Positions 36,450 to 47,600 are shown, counted from the stretch's first letter. The stretch: DNA of 64,000 nt from Flavobacteriaceae bacterium MAR_2009_75 (GCA_002813285.1 PHTZ01000001.1:2479501-2543500), one strand, 5' to 3'. The notes: generated by a model not told the origin, from the letters alone. Numbers and translations are program-made.

Positions 36450-38579
36450 ATGGGAAAGAACTACATTTTTTGGTTGATGTCGGTCATTTTACTGTTTGTC
36501 GGTGAATCGTATGCTCAGGCACAACAAAAAAAATTCATCAATTACCAGGGTGTTGCTAGAAATGCTGAGAACGAACCTATGGTAGATGAAGCACTGACCG
36601 TTGACATTGCCCTGCGATTTGGCAGCCCTAATGCTACCGTAGTATATGAAGAATCGCATGCTATTAGTACTGATGCGAACGGGGTGTTCAGCTTGCAAAT
36701 CGGCAATGGTGATGGGGTTAGCGGTATTTACGATAATCTTCCATGGGGGGGTGCTACCTTTTTGACCGTTTCTCTAAATGGACAGGAAGTGGGCACTACC
36801 GAGTTGATGGCCGTGCCTTATGCTATAGCGTCTGGTGATAAACAATGGGAATTGAATGGGTCTGATATCGAAAATGTCAACGAAGGAAATGTTTTGGTGC
36901 AAAATGATTTTAAAGTCAATGGAGGGTTTAACCTTAGCGTGGGTAATCAGGTCAACGAGATTTCCGACAATGGTACACTATCGGAAAATAGTAATGGTAT
37001 ACTTCCGACTCAAAGAGCGGTCAAGACTTATGTCGATAACCGTTTTTTTAGTGGAGGTGGTATAGAACAGACAGCTGCCGAGGTTCCCTACGACAATATG
37101 GCCTCTGGTTTGGTAGCTAATAATACCCAAGAAGCCATCGATGAGCTGGCCGCTGGAACTGGGGGTGCCGATGCCGATGCCGATCCGGCCAACGAAATTC
37201 AAGATATTAGCCTGTCGGGAACTGATTTAAGCATTACCGATGGGTCAACTATAGATTTATCCGCAATCTTACCACCTGGGGGTACAGACGACCAGAATGC
37301 CTCTGAAGTGCCTTTTGACAATACGGGAACGGGTCTTGCAGCTGCTGATGCCCAAGCCGCAATTGAAGAATTGGCCGCTGCTGGGTTAGTAGATACAGAT
37401 AATCAAGATTTATCGCTTTTGGGTACCACACTACAAATTACAGATGGTGCAAGTGTAGATTTGTCTACAATAATTCCACCGGGAGGGACCGATGACCAAG
37501 AGGCTTCCGAAGTACCTTTTGACAATACGGGAACAGGTCTTGTGGCTGCGGATACCCAGGCAGCTATCGAAGAATTAGCAGCTGGTGGATTAGTAGATAC
37601 CGATGATCAAGGTTTGGTTCTAACAGGTGATGTACTTTCTATTGAAGATGGTGTCGGAAGTGTTGACCTAAGCGATTATTTTAATAGAACTACGAGGCAC
37701 GGTCTTCTTATAGGTGATGACGGAATAGTTGATGGCCTAGTTGGAACAGCTGACGGTCAAGTGGCCAAATGGGATGCAGCACTAGGCAATTGGGTTGCTG
37801 GCACCGATGAAGTTGGGGCTGGAGGAAGTTCTTTATGGGAAGAAAATGGAGATGATATTTATTTTGACAGTGGTAACATAGGTATTGGAAACTTAAACCC
37901 GGGTACCGAAACTGGTGCCGGAAAATATCTTACAGTAGCTACTGGTACAAGCCCCGCCGACAACAGTTTTGCCTCTATAGAGATTCAAGGAGGTCAAGGA
38001 ACACAAAATCGACCTGTTGGAAGATTGGATTTCATTTCTAACTCTGCACCTGGTAATTCGGCGATTGGGCGAATTGAGTCACGTACAAGTAGTGGTGCAC
38101 AGTTTCGGGGTGACCTTGCCTTTTCTACACAGGAAGGAGATGCTTTCGCAAGTCGATCTTTAAAAGAAAGGATGACCATTAAAAGTAATGGTAATGTAGG
38201 TGTTGGAACGATAAACCCCACTACAAAATTAGATGTGAGTGGAGATATTAAGATTTCGGGAGAAATGAGAAGAGAAAATACAGGTACTACAGATATGTTG
38301 CCTATTGCCTATGGTTATGTTGATGATAACGCTGACATATTCTCCGGAAGTGGAAATTTTACTGTAACAAGGTCCGGAACAGGGCTCTATACCATAACAA
38401 TACCAAATGAAGAAGATCCTGAAAACTGGACAGTGCTAACGACTATTAACCATACTGTGCCAGCGGTTGCATCAGTTTCGCATTTTGCTTCAGGAGCCAA
38501 AAAGTTCATTGTAAATACTTGGTCACTTAATTCTACTCGTAGTGATTTCAGCTTTTCTTTCGTTGTTTATAAAAAATAA
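36450..38579 (+). CDS. Large repetitive secreted protein with tail-fibre-like repeats
   Basis: A 709-residue exported protein (signal MGKNYIFWLMSVILLFVGESYA). Its N-terminus KFINYQGVARNAENEPM and MAVPYAIAS segments are typical of flavobacterial phage tail collar-like surface proteins. The middle, about residues 205-405, holds repeats of EVPFDNTGTGLxAADxQAAIEELAA followed by a beta strand block. Its C-terminal half carries GNVGVGTINPTTKLDVSGDI, a phrase of tail-spike and chaperone-like domains. No sorting domain is seen at the C-terminus, unlike the preceding gene. Role unknown; surface adhesion or a fibre is likely. It ends in a 17-bp terminator. Confidence 0.75.
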   Translation: MGKNYIFWLMSVILLFVGESYAQAQQKKFINYQGVARNAENEPMVDEALTVDIALRFGSPNATVVYEESHAISTDANGVFSLQIGNGDGVSGIYDNLPWGGATFLTVSLNGQEVGTTELMAVPYAIASGDKQWELNGSDIENVNEGNVLVQNDFKVNGGFNLSVGNQVNEISDNGTLSENSNGILPTQRAVKTYVDNRFFSGGGIEQTAAEVPYDNMASGLVANNTQEAIDELAAGTGGADADADPANEIQDISLSGTDLSITDGSTIDLSAILPPGGTDDQNASEVPFDNTGTGLAAADAQAAIEELAAAGLVDTDNQDLSLLGTTLQITDGASVDLSTIIPPGGTDDQEASEVPFDNTGTGLVAADTQAAIEELAAGGLVDTDDQGLVLTGDVLSIEDGVGSVDLSDYFNRTTRHGLLIGDDGIVDGLVGTADGQVAKWDAALGNWVAGTDEVGAGGSSLWEENGDDIYFDSGNIGIGNLNPGTETGAGKYLTVATGTSPADNSFASIEIQGGQGTQNRPVGRLDFISNSAPGNSAIGRIESRTSSGAQFRGDLAFSTQEGDAFASRSLKERMTIKSNGNVGVGTINPTTKLDVSGDIKISGEMRRENTGTTDMLPIAYGYVDDNADIFSGSGNFTVTRSGTGLYTITIPNEEDPENWTVLTTINHTVPAVASVSHFASGAKKFIVNTWSLNSTRSDFSFSFVVYKK
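37074..37650 (+). repeat. Three tandem in-frame repeats in the tail-fibre-like gene
   Basis: Three copies of a unit coding EVP-Y/F-DN-x-GL and (A/E)xAIxELAA. Unit starts are near 37074, 37299 and 37503, giving periods of 225 and 204 bp (75 and 68 residues), all multiples of three. Copies two and three are the most alike. They are parts of the protein, not CRISPR or mobile DNA. Confidence 0.8.
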
Positions 38580-38590
38580 TTGGCGATTTA

Positions 38591-38670
38591 TTGGTAAAAC
38601 TTACCAAATTGGTCCAGTACGGTTTAAACCAAAAAGTATATTTAAAACATACTTTTTGGTTTAAATTTTT
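38591..38670 (+). terminator. Strong intrinsic terminator after the fibre-like gene
   Basis: A 17-bp perfect stem (38623-38639 with 38649-38665) with an ATTTAAAAC loop and a TTTTT tail at 38666-38670. A smaller hairpin TTGGTAA-AAC-TTACCAA lies just upstream at 38591-38607. The rest of the gap up to nrdB (38878) shows only AT-rich promoter-like DNA. Confidence 0.85.
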
Positions 38671-38877
38671 TAACCTATTTCCCTTTGTTTAAGCCCATTT
38701 TCTCTTAGGGCAATGTACATCACTACTCAACCCAGATTTCAACAATTGGTGTTAAAAACTTTGTGATTGAAAAGATGGTATTGTTTTATGAAACCGCCAC
38801 TTTTTTATACATCTTTGTTAACCTGTCACTAGGGAAGTTTTTCATCCCCTCACAAGAATTTATTTAAAAATATAGAT

Positions 38878-39864
38878 ATGTCCACAGCTGTAGAGCCTAT
38901 TTTGGAAGAAAATGATGACCGCTTTGTAATCTTCCCAATTAAACATCACGATTTATGGGAATGGTACAAAAAATGCGAGGCTTGTTTTTGGACAGCCGAA
39001 GAAATAGACTTGCACGAAGACCTTAATGATTGGAACAATAAGCTTAACGACGACGAGAAATATTTCATCAAACACATTTTAGCGTTCTTTGCTGCTTCCG
39101 ACGGTATTGTGAATGAAAATTTGGCCGAAAACTTTGTTAGTGAGGTGCAGTACGCCGAAGCTAAATTCTTTTATGGTTTTCAGATTATGATGGAAAACAT
39201 TCATTCTGAAACCTACTCCCTGCTCATCGATACTTATGTAAAAGATGAAAAAGAAAAAGGCATACTTTTTAAGGCTTTGGAGAATTTTCCCGCCATTAAG
39301 AAGAAAGCCGATTGGGCTTTGAACTGGATCGAGTCACCTAGTTTCGCAGAGCGATTGATTGCTTTTGCCGCTGTAGAGGGTATTTTCTTTTCAGGGGCAT
39401 TCTGCTCTATCTTTTGGTTGAAGAAAAGAGGTTTAATGCCTGGTCTTACTTTTTCAAATGAGCTGATTTCAAGAGATGAGGGTATGCATTGCGATTATGC
39501 CGTGCATCTTCACAATAAGCATCTGGTCAACAAAGTACCAAAAGAGCGGATTACTGAAATTTTGACAAACGCCCTAGATATCGAAAGAGAGTTTATTACA
39601 GAATCGTTACCGGTAAGTCTTATAGGAATGAACGCTAAACTCATGACGCAGTACTTAGAGTTCGTAACCGACAGGTTATTGGTCGAACTTGAATGTGATA
39701 AGGTGTACAATGCAACGAACCCTTTTGACTTTATGGACATGATTTCACTTCAAGGAAAAACGAATTTCTTTGAAAAGAGGGTGTCTGAATATCAAAAGGC
39801 GGGAGTATTGAACAAAGATAAAGATGAAGATTCACAAAAAATCAGTTTTGACGCCGATTTTTAG
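38878..39864 (+). CDS. nrdB: Ribonucleoside-diphosphate reductase small subunit (class Ia)
   Basis: A 328-residue subunit that holds the di-metal centre and tyrosyl radical for deoxyribonucleotide synthesis. Ligands and the radical site are intact: Asp75 in [13 protein letters not shown]; Glu106, His109 and the radical Tyr113 in [14 protein letters not shown]; then the later VEGIFFSG and [10 protein letters not shown] glutamates and histidine. The sequence resembles eukaryotic R2 more than E. coli NrdB, as is usual in Bacteroidota. It precedes nrdA, with an intrinsic terminator between the two. Confidence 0.95.
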   Translation: MSTAVEPILEENDDRFVIFPIKHHDLWEWYKKCEACFWTAEEIDLHEDLNDWNNKLNDDEKYFIKHILAFFAASDGIVNENLAENFVSEVQYAEAKFFYGFQIMMENIHSETYSLLIDTYVKDEKEKGILFKALENFPAIKKKADWALNWIESPSFAERLIAFAAVEGIFFSGAFCSIFWLKKRGLMPGLTFSNELISRDEGMHCDYAVHLHNKHLVNKVPKERITEILTNALDIEREFITESLPVSLIGMNAKLMTQYLEFVTDRLLVELECDKVYNATNPFDFMDMISLQGKTNFFEKRVSEYQKAGVLNKDKDEDSQKISFDADF

Positions 39865-39888
39865 ATAGTCGTATTGAAATAAGCAGAG

Positions 39889-39913
39889 CCCCTTTTTCGC
39901 AAAAGGGGTTTTT
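39889..39913 (+). terminator. Terminator or attenuator between nrdB and nrdA
   Basis: CCCCTTTT / AAAAGGGG stem (39889-39896 and 39901-39908) with a TCGC-type loop and TTTTT, 25 bp after the nrdB stop. An AT-rich inverted repeat TGTTAA-N5-TTAACA at 39931-39947 follows before nrdA and may mark a separate promoter or operator. Confidence 0.7.
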
Positions 39914-39992
39914 GCGCCCATTACTTAAATTGTTAAAAAAATTAACAGTATTACGATTCATAAAACAAGTATCATCTTAAAAAAAGTAGCCA

Positions 39993-42488
39993 ATGTTTGT
40001 AATTAAAAGAGACGGTAGAAAAGAGATGGTCATGTTCGATAAGATCACGGCCAGAGTAAGAAAATTGTGTTATGGGCTAAACAGCCTCGTTGACCCTTTG
40101 AAGGTTGCTATGCGGGTAATTGAAGGGCTATACGACGGGGTTACGACATCTGAGCTAGATAATCTTGCTGCGGAAATTGCCGCTACTATGACTACTACGC
40201 ATCCCGATTATGCCAAATTGGCCGCTCGTATTTCGGTTTCAAACTTGCATAAGAACACGAAGAAGTTGTTCTCTGAAACGATGAAAGACCTCTACGAATA
40301 CGAGAACCCGAGAACAAATAAAAAAGCTCCTTTGCTTTCTGATGAAGTATACAAAGTTATAGAGGAGAACAAAGATAGATTAGACTCTACCATCATTTAT
40401 AATCGTGATTTTGGCTATGATTATTTCGGATTTAAAACTTTGGAGAGGTCTTACCTTTTGAAAATTAATGGTAAAATCGCCGAGCGTCCTCAGCACATGT
40501 TAATGCGTGTTTCGGTAGGTATTCACCTGAATGATATCGATGCTGCTATTGAGACCTACGAATTAATGTCTAAAAAGTATTTTACCCATGCTACGCCGAC
40601 CCTATTCAATTCTGGTACTCCCAAACCGCAAATGTCGTCATGTTTCTTGTTGGCTATGCAAGATGACAGTATTGATGGTATCTATGATACTTTAAAACAG
40701 ACGGCTAAAATTTCCCAGTCTGCGGGGGGCATAGGCCTTTCTATTCATAATGTTAGGGCTACAGGCTCCTATATTGCAGGTACGAACGGTACATCAAATG
40801 GTATTGTACCGATGCTTAAGGTATTTAACGATACAGCCCGGTACGTGGATCAAGGTGGCGGTAAGCGTAAGGGTAGTTTTGCTATCTATATGGAGCCTTG
40901 GCATGCCGATATTTATGACTTTCTCGATTTGAAAAAAAATCATGGTAAAGAAGAAATGCGTGCTAGAGATTTGTTCTATGCCATGTGGATTTCCGATTTG
41001 TTCATGAAAAGAGTGGAGGCCAATGAAGAGTGGACGTTAATGTGCCCTAACGAATGCCCTGGTCTATTTACCAACCATAGTGAAGAGTTCGAAAAACTCT
41101 ATACGAAGTATGAAACGGAAGGTAAAGGTCGTAAAACCGTTAAAGCCCGCGACCTTTGGGAGAAAATATTAGAATCTCAAATAGAGACCGGTACGCCTTA
41201 CATGTTGTACAAAGATGCAGCGAACCGTAAGAGCAACCAGAAAAATTTGGGTACGATTCGTTCTTCTAACTTATGTACCGAGATTATGGAATATACCTCT
41301 CCTGATGAGGTAGCGGTATGTAACTTGGCGTCGATCGCATTACCCATGTTCATCAAAAACGGAAGTTTTGACCATAAAGAATTGTTCAGGGTAACGAAAA
41401 GGGTGACCAGAAACTTGAACCGTGTCATTGATAGAAATTACTATCCGGTAAAAGAAGCTGAGAATTCGAATATGCGTCACCGACCGATCGGTCTTGGGGT
41501 GCAGGGGCTTGCAGATGCTTTTATTATGTTGCGCTTACCTTTTACGAGCGAAGAGGCTAAAAAGTTGAACCAAGAAATTTTTGAAACACTTTATTTTGCC
41601 GCTGTTACTGCTTCTATGGAAATGGCCAAAGAAGAAGGTGCATATTCGACCTATGAAGGGTCGCCAATCTCGCAGGGTGATTTTCAGTATAACTTATGGG
41701 GCATAAAAGACGAAGAACTTTCCGGAAGATGGGATTGGACAAAACTTCGTAAAGAAGTTCAGAAAAACGGGGTTCGTAACTCTCTATTGGTCGCCCCAAT
41801 GCCGACGGCCTCTACTTCACAGATTTTAGGTAATAACGAATGTTTTGAACCTTATACCTCGAATATCTATACCAGAAGGGTATTGTCCGGTGAGTTCATT
41901 GTGGTGAACAAGCACCTTTTAGAAGACTTGGTCGCTTTAGGTATGTGGAACGAAAATATGAAGCAAGAGTTGATGCGTGCCAATGGTTCTATTCAGCATA
42001 TTGAAACCATACCCCAAGAAATTCGTGATTTGTACAAAACTGTCTGGGAACTGAGTATGAAAGACATTATCGATATGAGCCGTCAAAGAGGGTATTTCAT
42101 TGATCAAAGTCAATCTTTGAACTTGTTTATGGAGAATGCTAACTATTCCAAGTTGACCTCTATGCATTTTTATGCGTGGAAGAGCGGACTTAAAACAGGT
42201 ATGTATTATTTAAGAACCAAGGCGGCAGTCGATGCTATCAAGTTCACATTGGATAATAGTAAAAAGAAAGGCGCCCCGGTCAGTGTGGCAGCCGAAGCAG
42301 AGGCCGAGGCAACTATGGCTAAGGCACCAGCAGTTGAAACCGCTGTGACCATGGAGGTTAAAGAGACTCAAGTAACTGCTCAGCAAGAGGTTGATATTCA
42401 ACCGATGAGTCCTCAAGAAATGAAAGAGATGATAGCAAGGGCCAAAGAAGGTCAAGCAGATGACGATTGCCTTATGTGTGGATCATAA
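39993..42488 (+). CDS. nrdA: Ribonucleoside-diphosphate reductase large subunit (class Ia)
   Basis: An 831-residue catalytic subunit. An N-terminal ATP-cone ([19 protein letters not shown]) provides allosteric control. The active-site cysteines are Cys217 in MSSCFLLAM, Cys428 in [10 protein letters not shown] (radical cysteine with adjacent Asn and Glu) and Cys443 in AVCNLASI, and a C-terminal CLMCG pair recycles the disulfide. A low-complexity Ala/Glu/Val linker of about 50 residues ([17 protein letters not shown]) precedes that tail, as in many relatives. It is intact and ends in a hairpin terminator at 42510. Confidence 0.95.
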   Translation: MFVIKRDGRKEMVMFDKITARVRKLCYGLNSLVDPLKVAMRVIEGLYDGVTTSELDNLAAEIAATMTTTHPDYAKLAARISVSNLHKNTKKLFSETMKDLYEYENPRTNKKAPLLSDEVYKVIEENKDRLDSTIIYNRDFGYDYFGFKTLERSYLLKINGKIAERPQHMLMRVSVGIHLNDIDAAIETYELMSKKYFTHATPTLFNSGTPKPQMSSCFLLAMQDDSIDGIYDTLKQTAKISQSAGGIGLSIHNVRATGSYIAGTNGTSNGIVPMLKVFNDTARYVDQGGGKRKGSFAIYMEPWHADIYDFLDLKKNHGKEEMRARDLFYAMWISDLFMKRVEANEEWTLMCPNECPGLFTNHSEEFEKLYTKYETEGKGRKTVKARDLWEKILESQIETGTPYMLYKDAANRKSNQKNLGTIRSSNLCTEIMEYTSPDEVAVCNLASIALPMFIKNGSFDHKELFRVTKRVTRNLNRVIDRNYYPVKEAENSNMRHRPIGLGVQGLADAFIMLRLPFTSEEAKKLNQEIFETLYFAAVTASMEMAKEEGAYSTYEGSPISQGDFQYNLWGIKDEELSGRWDWTKLRKEVQKNGVRNSLLVAPMPTASTSQILGNNECFEPYTSNIYTRRVLSGEFIVVNKHLLEDLVALGMWNENMKQELMRANGSIQHIETIPQEIRDLYKTVWELSMKDIIDMSRQRGYFIDQSQSLNLFMENANYSKLTSMHFYAWKSGLKTGMYYLRTKAAVDAIKFTLDNSKKKGAPVSVAAEAEAEATMAKAPAVETAVTMEVKETQVTAQQEVDIQPMSPQEMKEMIARAKEGQADDDCLMCGS

Positions 42489-42509
42489 CTTAGTTAATAT
42501 AGATTTTAG

Positions 42510-42537
42510 AAACCCTGGTCGTAATGACTGGGGTTTT
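42510..42537 (+). terminator. Intrinsic terminator of nrdA
   Basis: A stem AAACCCTGGTC / GACTGGGGTTT with two G-T wobble pairs and a GTAAT loop, followed by T residues, 22 bp after the nrdA stop. Confidence 0.8.
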
Positions 42538-42895
42538 CTGTTGGATAAAACAAGAAAGTAAGTTTTATCCTATATTTTACTATATGGCTAAAAATTTAAG
42601 ATAGAAGAAGGTGTTTAAGATAATAGATACAATGCAAGACAAATTAGACCTATCTTTCAATATAAGGTCTTGCTATGGCCGAAAAAAGATAAGCCAAAAT
42701 ATATATGATTAATATAGCGATATATTTATCCATTGCCCTAAGATGTCTTATATATACGTCGTAAAGTTAGCGTAAAGATTACGTCAAGTTCTTAAAAATG
42801 AACATTTTGACAAAATTTTAGCATTTCAACGCTCATTATTGCGTTAGTTGAGATGAAAATTGAAATTACTGCTTCGTTAAAGTAGGTGTTGATTA

Positions 42896-42988
42896 TTACT
42901 TCTGTTTTTTTAAATACCAATGATATGCAACTTTTGACACCATCAAAAGTGAGCCATAGGTCAAGAGTAAGTAGATGTGCGTAGCCAT
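42896..42988 (-). CDS. Possible 30-residue transmembrane peptide
   Basis: A short minus-strand frame reading MATHIYLLLTYGSLLMVSK then VAYHWYLKKQK, a hydrophobic helix followed by a basic cytoplasmic end. This composition matches tiny membrane-peptide subunits. It is below normal ORF length and I found no -7 element in front, so coding is uncertain. It overlaps a longer but less protein-like frame in another phase (42792-42995). Confidence 0.25.
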   Translation of the reverse strand: MATHIYLLLTYGSLLMVSKVAYHWYLKKQK

Positions 42989-43156
42989 ACTTCAAGAACG
43001 CAATTTGTGGCTCATGTCTTACATTTTGTGTTTCTTTTTAGATGAGTAACATCTCAATTTTCGATATGAGGTTGAAAGTTCGATAAAGAGATGGTCAATT
43101 ACCCGGTAAACGAGTTCTTTTCCTATATTTAATGGACCATCAATTTTAGACACCTT

Positions 43157-44524
43157 ATGAAACAACGAAAATTTACACTTGAAGAAAATGAGATTCCGGA
43201 AAATTGGTACAATATCGTAGCAGATATGCCGAATAAACCACTTCCGCCCTTAAACCCTGGTACATTAGAACCTATCGGCCCCGAGGCATTGGCTCCTTTG
43301 TTTCCCATGGCATTGATAGAACAAGAGGTGAGTACTGAAAAATGGATAACCATACCTGATGAGGTAAGGCATATTTATTCTATGTGGCGCCCTACTCCGC
43401 TGTATAGGGCGTATGGACTGGAAAAGGCCTTGGATACCCCGGCTAAAATTTACTACAAATATGAAGGTGTGAGTCCGTCAGGGTCGCACAAACCGAATAC
43501 TGCCGTTCCGCAGGCCTACTATAACAAAAAGGAGGGTGTAAAGCGTATAACGACCGAAACCGGTGCGGGGCAATGGGGCAGCGCTTTGAGTTTCGCCTGT
43601 CAACATTTCGATATTGATTGCGATGTCTACATGGTAAAATTGTCTTATCATCATAAACCTTACAGAAAATCTATGATGAATGCATGGGGCGCCAACGTTT
43701 TTGCATCGCCCACCAACCTTACCGAGGCCGGAAGAAAGATTTTGGCAGAGAACCCTGATAGCCCTGGTTCATTAGGCATCGCCATTAGTGAGGCAGTGGA
43801 AATGGCCGCCCAGCGAGAAGATACCAAATATGCTTTGGGTAGTGTTCTGAACCATGTAAAACTACATCAGACCATTATTGGCCAAGAGGCTATCAAGCAA
43901 ATGGAAAAGGCCGGCGATATGCCCGATATTGTTATTGCACCGTTCGGGGGTGGTTCTAATTTCGCCGGATTGACATTTCCGTTTTTGCGTTTGAATCTTG
44001 AAGAAGGTAAAAACATTCGTTGCATTGCCAGCGAGCCCACTTCTTGTCCGAAATTGACTCGCGGGGTGTTTCGTTATGACTTTGGTGATACGGGCGGCAT
44101 GACCCCTCTATTGCCTATGTACACCTTGGGTCATGATTTCGTACCTGCCCCCATTCATGCTGGTGGACTCCGTTATCACGGGGCCGGTGTAATCGTAAGT
44201 CAATTGTTGAAAGATAAATTAATAGAAGCCGTCGCCCATGACAACCTAGAGGTTTTCGATGCGGGGGTACTTTTTGCAAAAGCGGAAGGCATAATACCTG
44301 CGCCCGAGGCCACCCATGGTATCGCTACAGTTGTGGCAGAGGCCAAAAAATGTAAAGAGGAAGGGGTTTCAAAAACCATACTCTTCAACCTCTGCGGCCA
44401 TGGTAATTTCGATATGAAGGCCTACGATGATTATTTCGACGGAAAGATCGTTCGCCATGAATTGACCCAAGAAGAAATAAACGCTTCCATTGCCAAATTG
44501 AATACGCCTGAGATACCGCAATAG
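43157..44524 (+). CDS. Tryptophan synthase beta chain-like enzyme (TrpB2 type)
   Basis: A 455-residue PLP enzyme that condenses indole with serine. PLP Lys112 lies in SGSHKPNTAVPQA, the GGGSN phosphate loop is at about residues 264-268, and the catalytic Glu lies in ETGAGQWGSA. The Trp in GQWG, where TrpB1 has His, and the longer N-terminus (EEALAPLFPMALI region) indicate the TrpB2 group. No trpA or other trp gene is adjacent. TrpB2 often functions alone, salvaging indole. Confidence 0.9.
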   Translation: MKQRKFTLEENEIPENWYNIVADMPNKPLPPLNPGTLEPIGPEALAPLFPMALIEQEVSTEKWITIPDEVRHIYSMWRPTPLYRAYGLEKALDTPAKIYYKYEGVSPSGSHKPNTAVPQAYYNKKEGVKRITTETGAGQWGSALSFACQHFDIDCDVYMVKLSYHHKPYRKSMMNAWGANVFASPTNLTEAGRKILAENPDSPGSLGIAISEAVEMAAQREDTKYALGSVLNHVKLHQTIIGQEAIKQMEKAGDMPDIVIAPFGGGSNFAGLTFPFLRLNLEEGKNIRCIASEPTSCPKLTRGVFRYDFGDTGGMTPLLPMYTLGHDFVPAPIHAGGLRYHGAGVIVSQLLKDKLIEAVAHDNLEVFDAGVLFAKAEGIIPAPEATHGIATVVAEAKKCKEEGVSKTILFNLCGHGNFDMKAYDDYFDGKIVRHELTQEEINASIAKLNTPEIPQ

Positions 44525-44551
44525 GGTATATTGGTTTATTGAGATAACACA

Positions 44552-44584
44552 GGCCCTAATTTATGATTAGGGCCCATTTGTTTT
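44552..44584. terminator. Bidirectional terminator between trpB2 and the restriction gene
   Basis: The stem GGCCCTAAT / ATTAGGGCC (44552-44560 and 44566-44574) with loop TTATG, followed by a T-rich stretch on plus. It separates convergent genes. Confidence 0.65.
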
Positions 44585-44625
44585 AGGGTGACTGTAGATT
44601 TTTGCGCTGTAAAATAGGGGTGATT

Positions 44626-47600
44626 TTAGGGCATGGCTTCTTCTACGATTTGAATTTCTTCGTCAGTAAGCCCATAGAGTTCGTATACCATAGCATCGAT
44701 TTCGCTGTCGGTTTTGTCTATTTCTGCCTTTAATTCGGTCGCTTTTTGTTTTTGCTCGTTAAAATACTGCATCCATTCGGCTTCTTCAGATAAGGCAAGG
44801 GGTTGAAACCCCTTGTTGGCGTTTTTCGCCTCTTTTTTACGTAATTTTTCCAACTCTTTTAGAAACTCTCCAAAGTCTAATTCGTGCCAGTTTTGGAGTT
44901 TTTTTGAGAACTTATTAATTGAAAATTTGGAATTAAGCAAATTCAATAATATTGATAGATTCTTGTAAAAAACTTTATTTAGCTCAATAATTACTTCAAC
45001 CTTTTTAACTAATACCTTCTTTTTATCTTTGCAAGTTTGCTTGTATGGTAACCTTTCAACGAACACAACTTTTACTTCAGCAAGCGGTTTATCCACCATA
45101 TGAAAGTTTTGATGCCTGAAATACCAATTTAATAGTCTGGAGTTTATTAATGCTAAAAGATATTTTAAATCTTCTTTTTCACTTTGAATTGTATGGACTG
45201 AATTAATTGCTACGAATTTTTGATTATCATACGTACACATTAGATTATCGTCTGTTCTTCTAATAAGTAATTTCGGTTCAAAGAAAATTTCAGGTTTTCT
45301 TGGCTCTGCCAACCAAGGTCCATATTTAATATATTCACCATCCCATTTCGTCAAATATCTATTTACTTGAGTGCCCCGAATTAGCGGATACCAGTCATTA
45401 TCTTTATGATAGGAAGTAAAAGGTTTGTTTTTTACAACATCAGTTGTTTGTTTTGGTATGCCTTTCCCTTTTTGATACGGCTTTATTCCAGTTGTAACAT
45501 TTGCAACGGACAATAGTTGTAAAGAGGATGACTCAATTTTTTTAAATAGAATGCCTTCTTCCTTCGATTCTCTATAGTTAAATATTAGTTTTTCATTATT
45601 TAAAAGAGTATCGTATGAGAACTTATTTTCTGCTGCATTTTTAGTTTTTCTATTTTCTAACTTAACTTTAAAGACATCATTTGAATTGGGTCTCAGCTTT
45701 TTTATAATTATGTTCATGGGCTCAACTACAGCATCTGGAAACACATTGAATGTTTCAAACAATTCAATTAAAGTATTTTCCTGAAATAAATATTTACGAA
45801 GTAAAGTGCCATTTTCAACAACTAAGAAAGTATTAGGTGTTATGAAACCCAAGTACATTTCTTCCTTTAAAATGTCAATTGATTTTTCAAAGAAGAAATT
45901 GTACGTATCGTAATTGTACTCGGTAACCTTGTAATTAATTTTATAATATTTTTTTTCTGTTTTAGAAACAAATGCCCCATAAGGAGGATTCCCAATCACT
46001 ACATCAAAACCACCTTTGTATTCTACGGCAAAGGCTTGATCGTAAGTTTGGTTTAGTATTGGGTTGCTTACAAGGGGCTGAAGCCCCTTGATGGTAGGTA
46101 ACTCGTGTTTTTGTCTGTTGGTTTGTATATAATTTATGGTGTTGCGCAGTTGCTCATCATCTTTTATTTCTTTACTACCATATTTTTGTGTCCACAGCGA
46201 TACCGATTTTTCGTTTCTTTCTCGTACAAGGGGATTAATCCCATTGGCGCTATTGTGTGCCCTAGCGGTTCTTCCTTTTATATGTTTTACAAGGGTTGCA
46301 AGCTCGTCTTCTTCACATACCAATAACAGATGTATATGGTCACCACAAATGTTATAGCTCATTATGTGCAATTGCTTTTCTTCGGCTACGGCTATAATCT
46401 CTTTTGTGATAATTACCTCTTCTTCTGGCTCAAGCTTGGTATAATTTGGCAACGGATTAGTGCCTAATTCTCTTCGTTCCCTAACTTTATAATCTATCAT
46501 ACGTTGCGATGTTCTACTATCGTGCAAGGCAGTAGTTATATGGTAGGCTTTTTTGTTTTTTTCTGTAAAAATATCAGGAAACTCACTTTGCCAATGAAAT
46601 GCTTTGTCTGCTGCAACGCTGGGGTCATCGATTAAACTGTTGCCACATTTAATATTATGGTTTAAAGCGGTTAATTTTCTCCCTTTTTGTGCGGTACGCA
46701 GCCAAAGCGAAAGTTTGGCGATTTCTACACTTTCTTCATTGATATCTACACCGAACAAATTGTTTTCTAAAATGGCGTTTTCAACCTCGCTTAAAATCAT
46801 GGCATCACCGAACAATTTGGCTTGCAGTTCATCAATGTACCTGTGTTCTGCAATTAGAAATTCTAGGGCTTGGTTTAGAAAAGCACCACTACCGCAAGCG
46901 GGGTCACAAATGGTCAGCTGTAACAACCATTTTCTGTAATCTTCTAGCTTTTGAGTTAACTTTTTTAGGGTCGCTTTTTGTCGCCCTTTACGTTCTTTCT
47001 CGTATTCGGCTTCATGTATGTCGAGTTCGGTTTTCTTTTCTTCACAAAGTTTGCCTACGGTATTATCTACGATGTATTTGGTAATGTATTTTGGGGTGTA
47101 GAAAACACCGTCTTTTTTGCGTTTGGTTTTGGCCTGTTCAGTTGAAACCCCTTGTATTTCGGCCTGTATCTCGTCAATGTCGTTTAACGAGTGTTCAAAA
47201 ATATGCCCCAGAATATTAACGCTTACTTCACTTTCAAAATCGTAGTTACTTAAATTAAGCGTGTGTTTGTAAAGTAAATCGTCATTGATTTTGATGTTAT
47301 CTAAAACCTCGTCGGGTGCAAACAAACCACCATTGTAAGCAAAAATGTCGTGTTGCTGCCCTTTGTGCCCCGTGTTCATATAACCGAAATACTTTTTAAA
47401 TCGGTCGTACAACGGAAAATACTCGTCATATTTATCTCGTAAATCAGTCCATTGGTTAACGATGGAACGAATGGAGTTTGGTGGTAACAACAGTCTATCT
47501 TCCGCGAAAAAGATAAATAGAAAACGGTCGAGTAATTTCTGTGTTTTCTTGAATAAGGTGAGTTTATCGTATTCTGGGTTTTCTTTTTGAATGGCATCAA

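Larger units (their letters stand above)
42489..43156. other. Intergenic region nrdA to trpB2
   Basis: 670 bp. It begins with the nrdA terminator (listed separately). The rest is AT-rich, with short palindromic stretches such as AAAATATATATGATTAATAT near 42700. It contains one small minus-strand ORF (42896-42988, listed). Near 43116 the trpB2 upstream sequence CCTATATTTA is one base off the TAnnTTTG pattern. Confidence 0.4.
46021..46555 (-). mobile_element. RAYT-like (REP-associated tyrosine transposase) segment within the restriction gene
   Basis: About 530 bp in frame with the host gene. It carries the HUH pair (46330-46338) and the candidate nucleophile Tyr704 (46129-46131). The start YHITTALHDSRTSQRMIDYK and the end QTNRQKHELPTIKGLQPLV are where normal MTase sequence stops and resumes. 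No target-site duplication or inverted ends are visible; it behaves as a domain, not as a free element. Confidence 0.8.

Noticed and set aside
37074-37650. Tandem repeats considered as a CRISPR array
   Set aside because: Units are 68 and 75 codons, in frame with a long ORF, and lack short unique spacers.
42792-42995. 67-codon minus-strand ORF beside trpB2
   Set aside because: Lacks a protein-like pattern and overlaps the better 30-residue frame in another phase.
46105-46939. Several plus-strand ORFs of 73-111 codons inside the restriction gene
   Set aside because: Antisense shadows of the HUH and methyltransferase domains; the minus-strand frame carries all conserved motifs.
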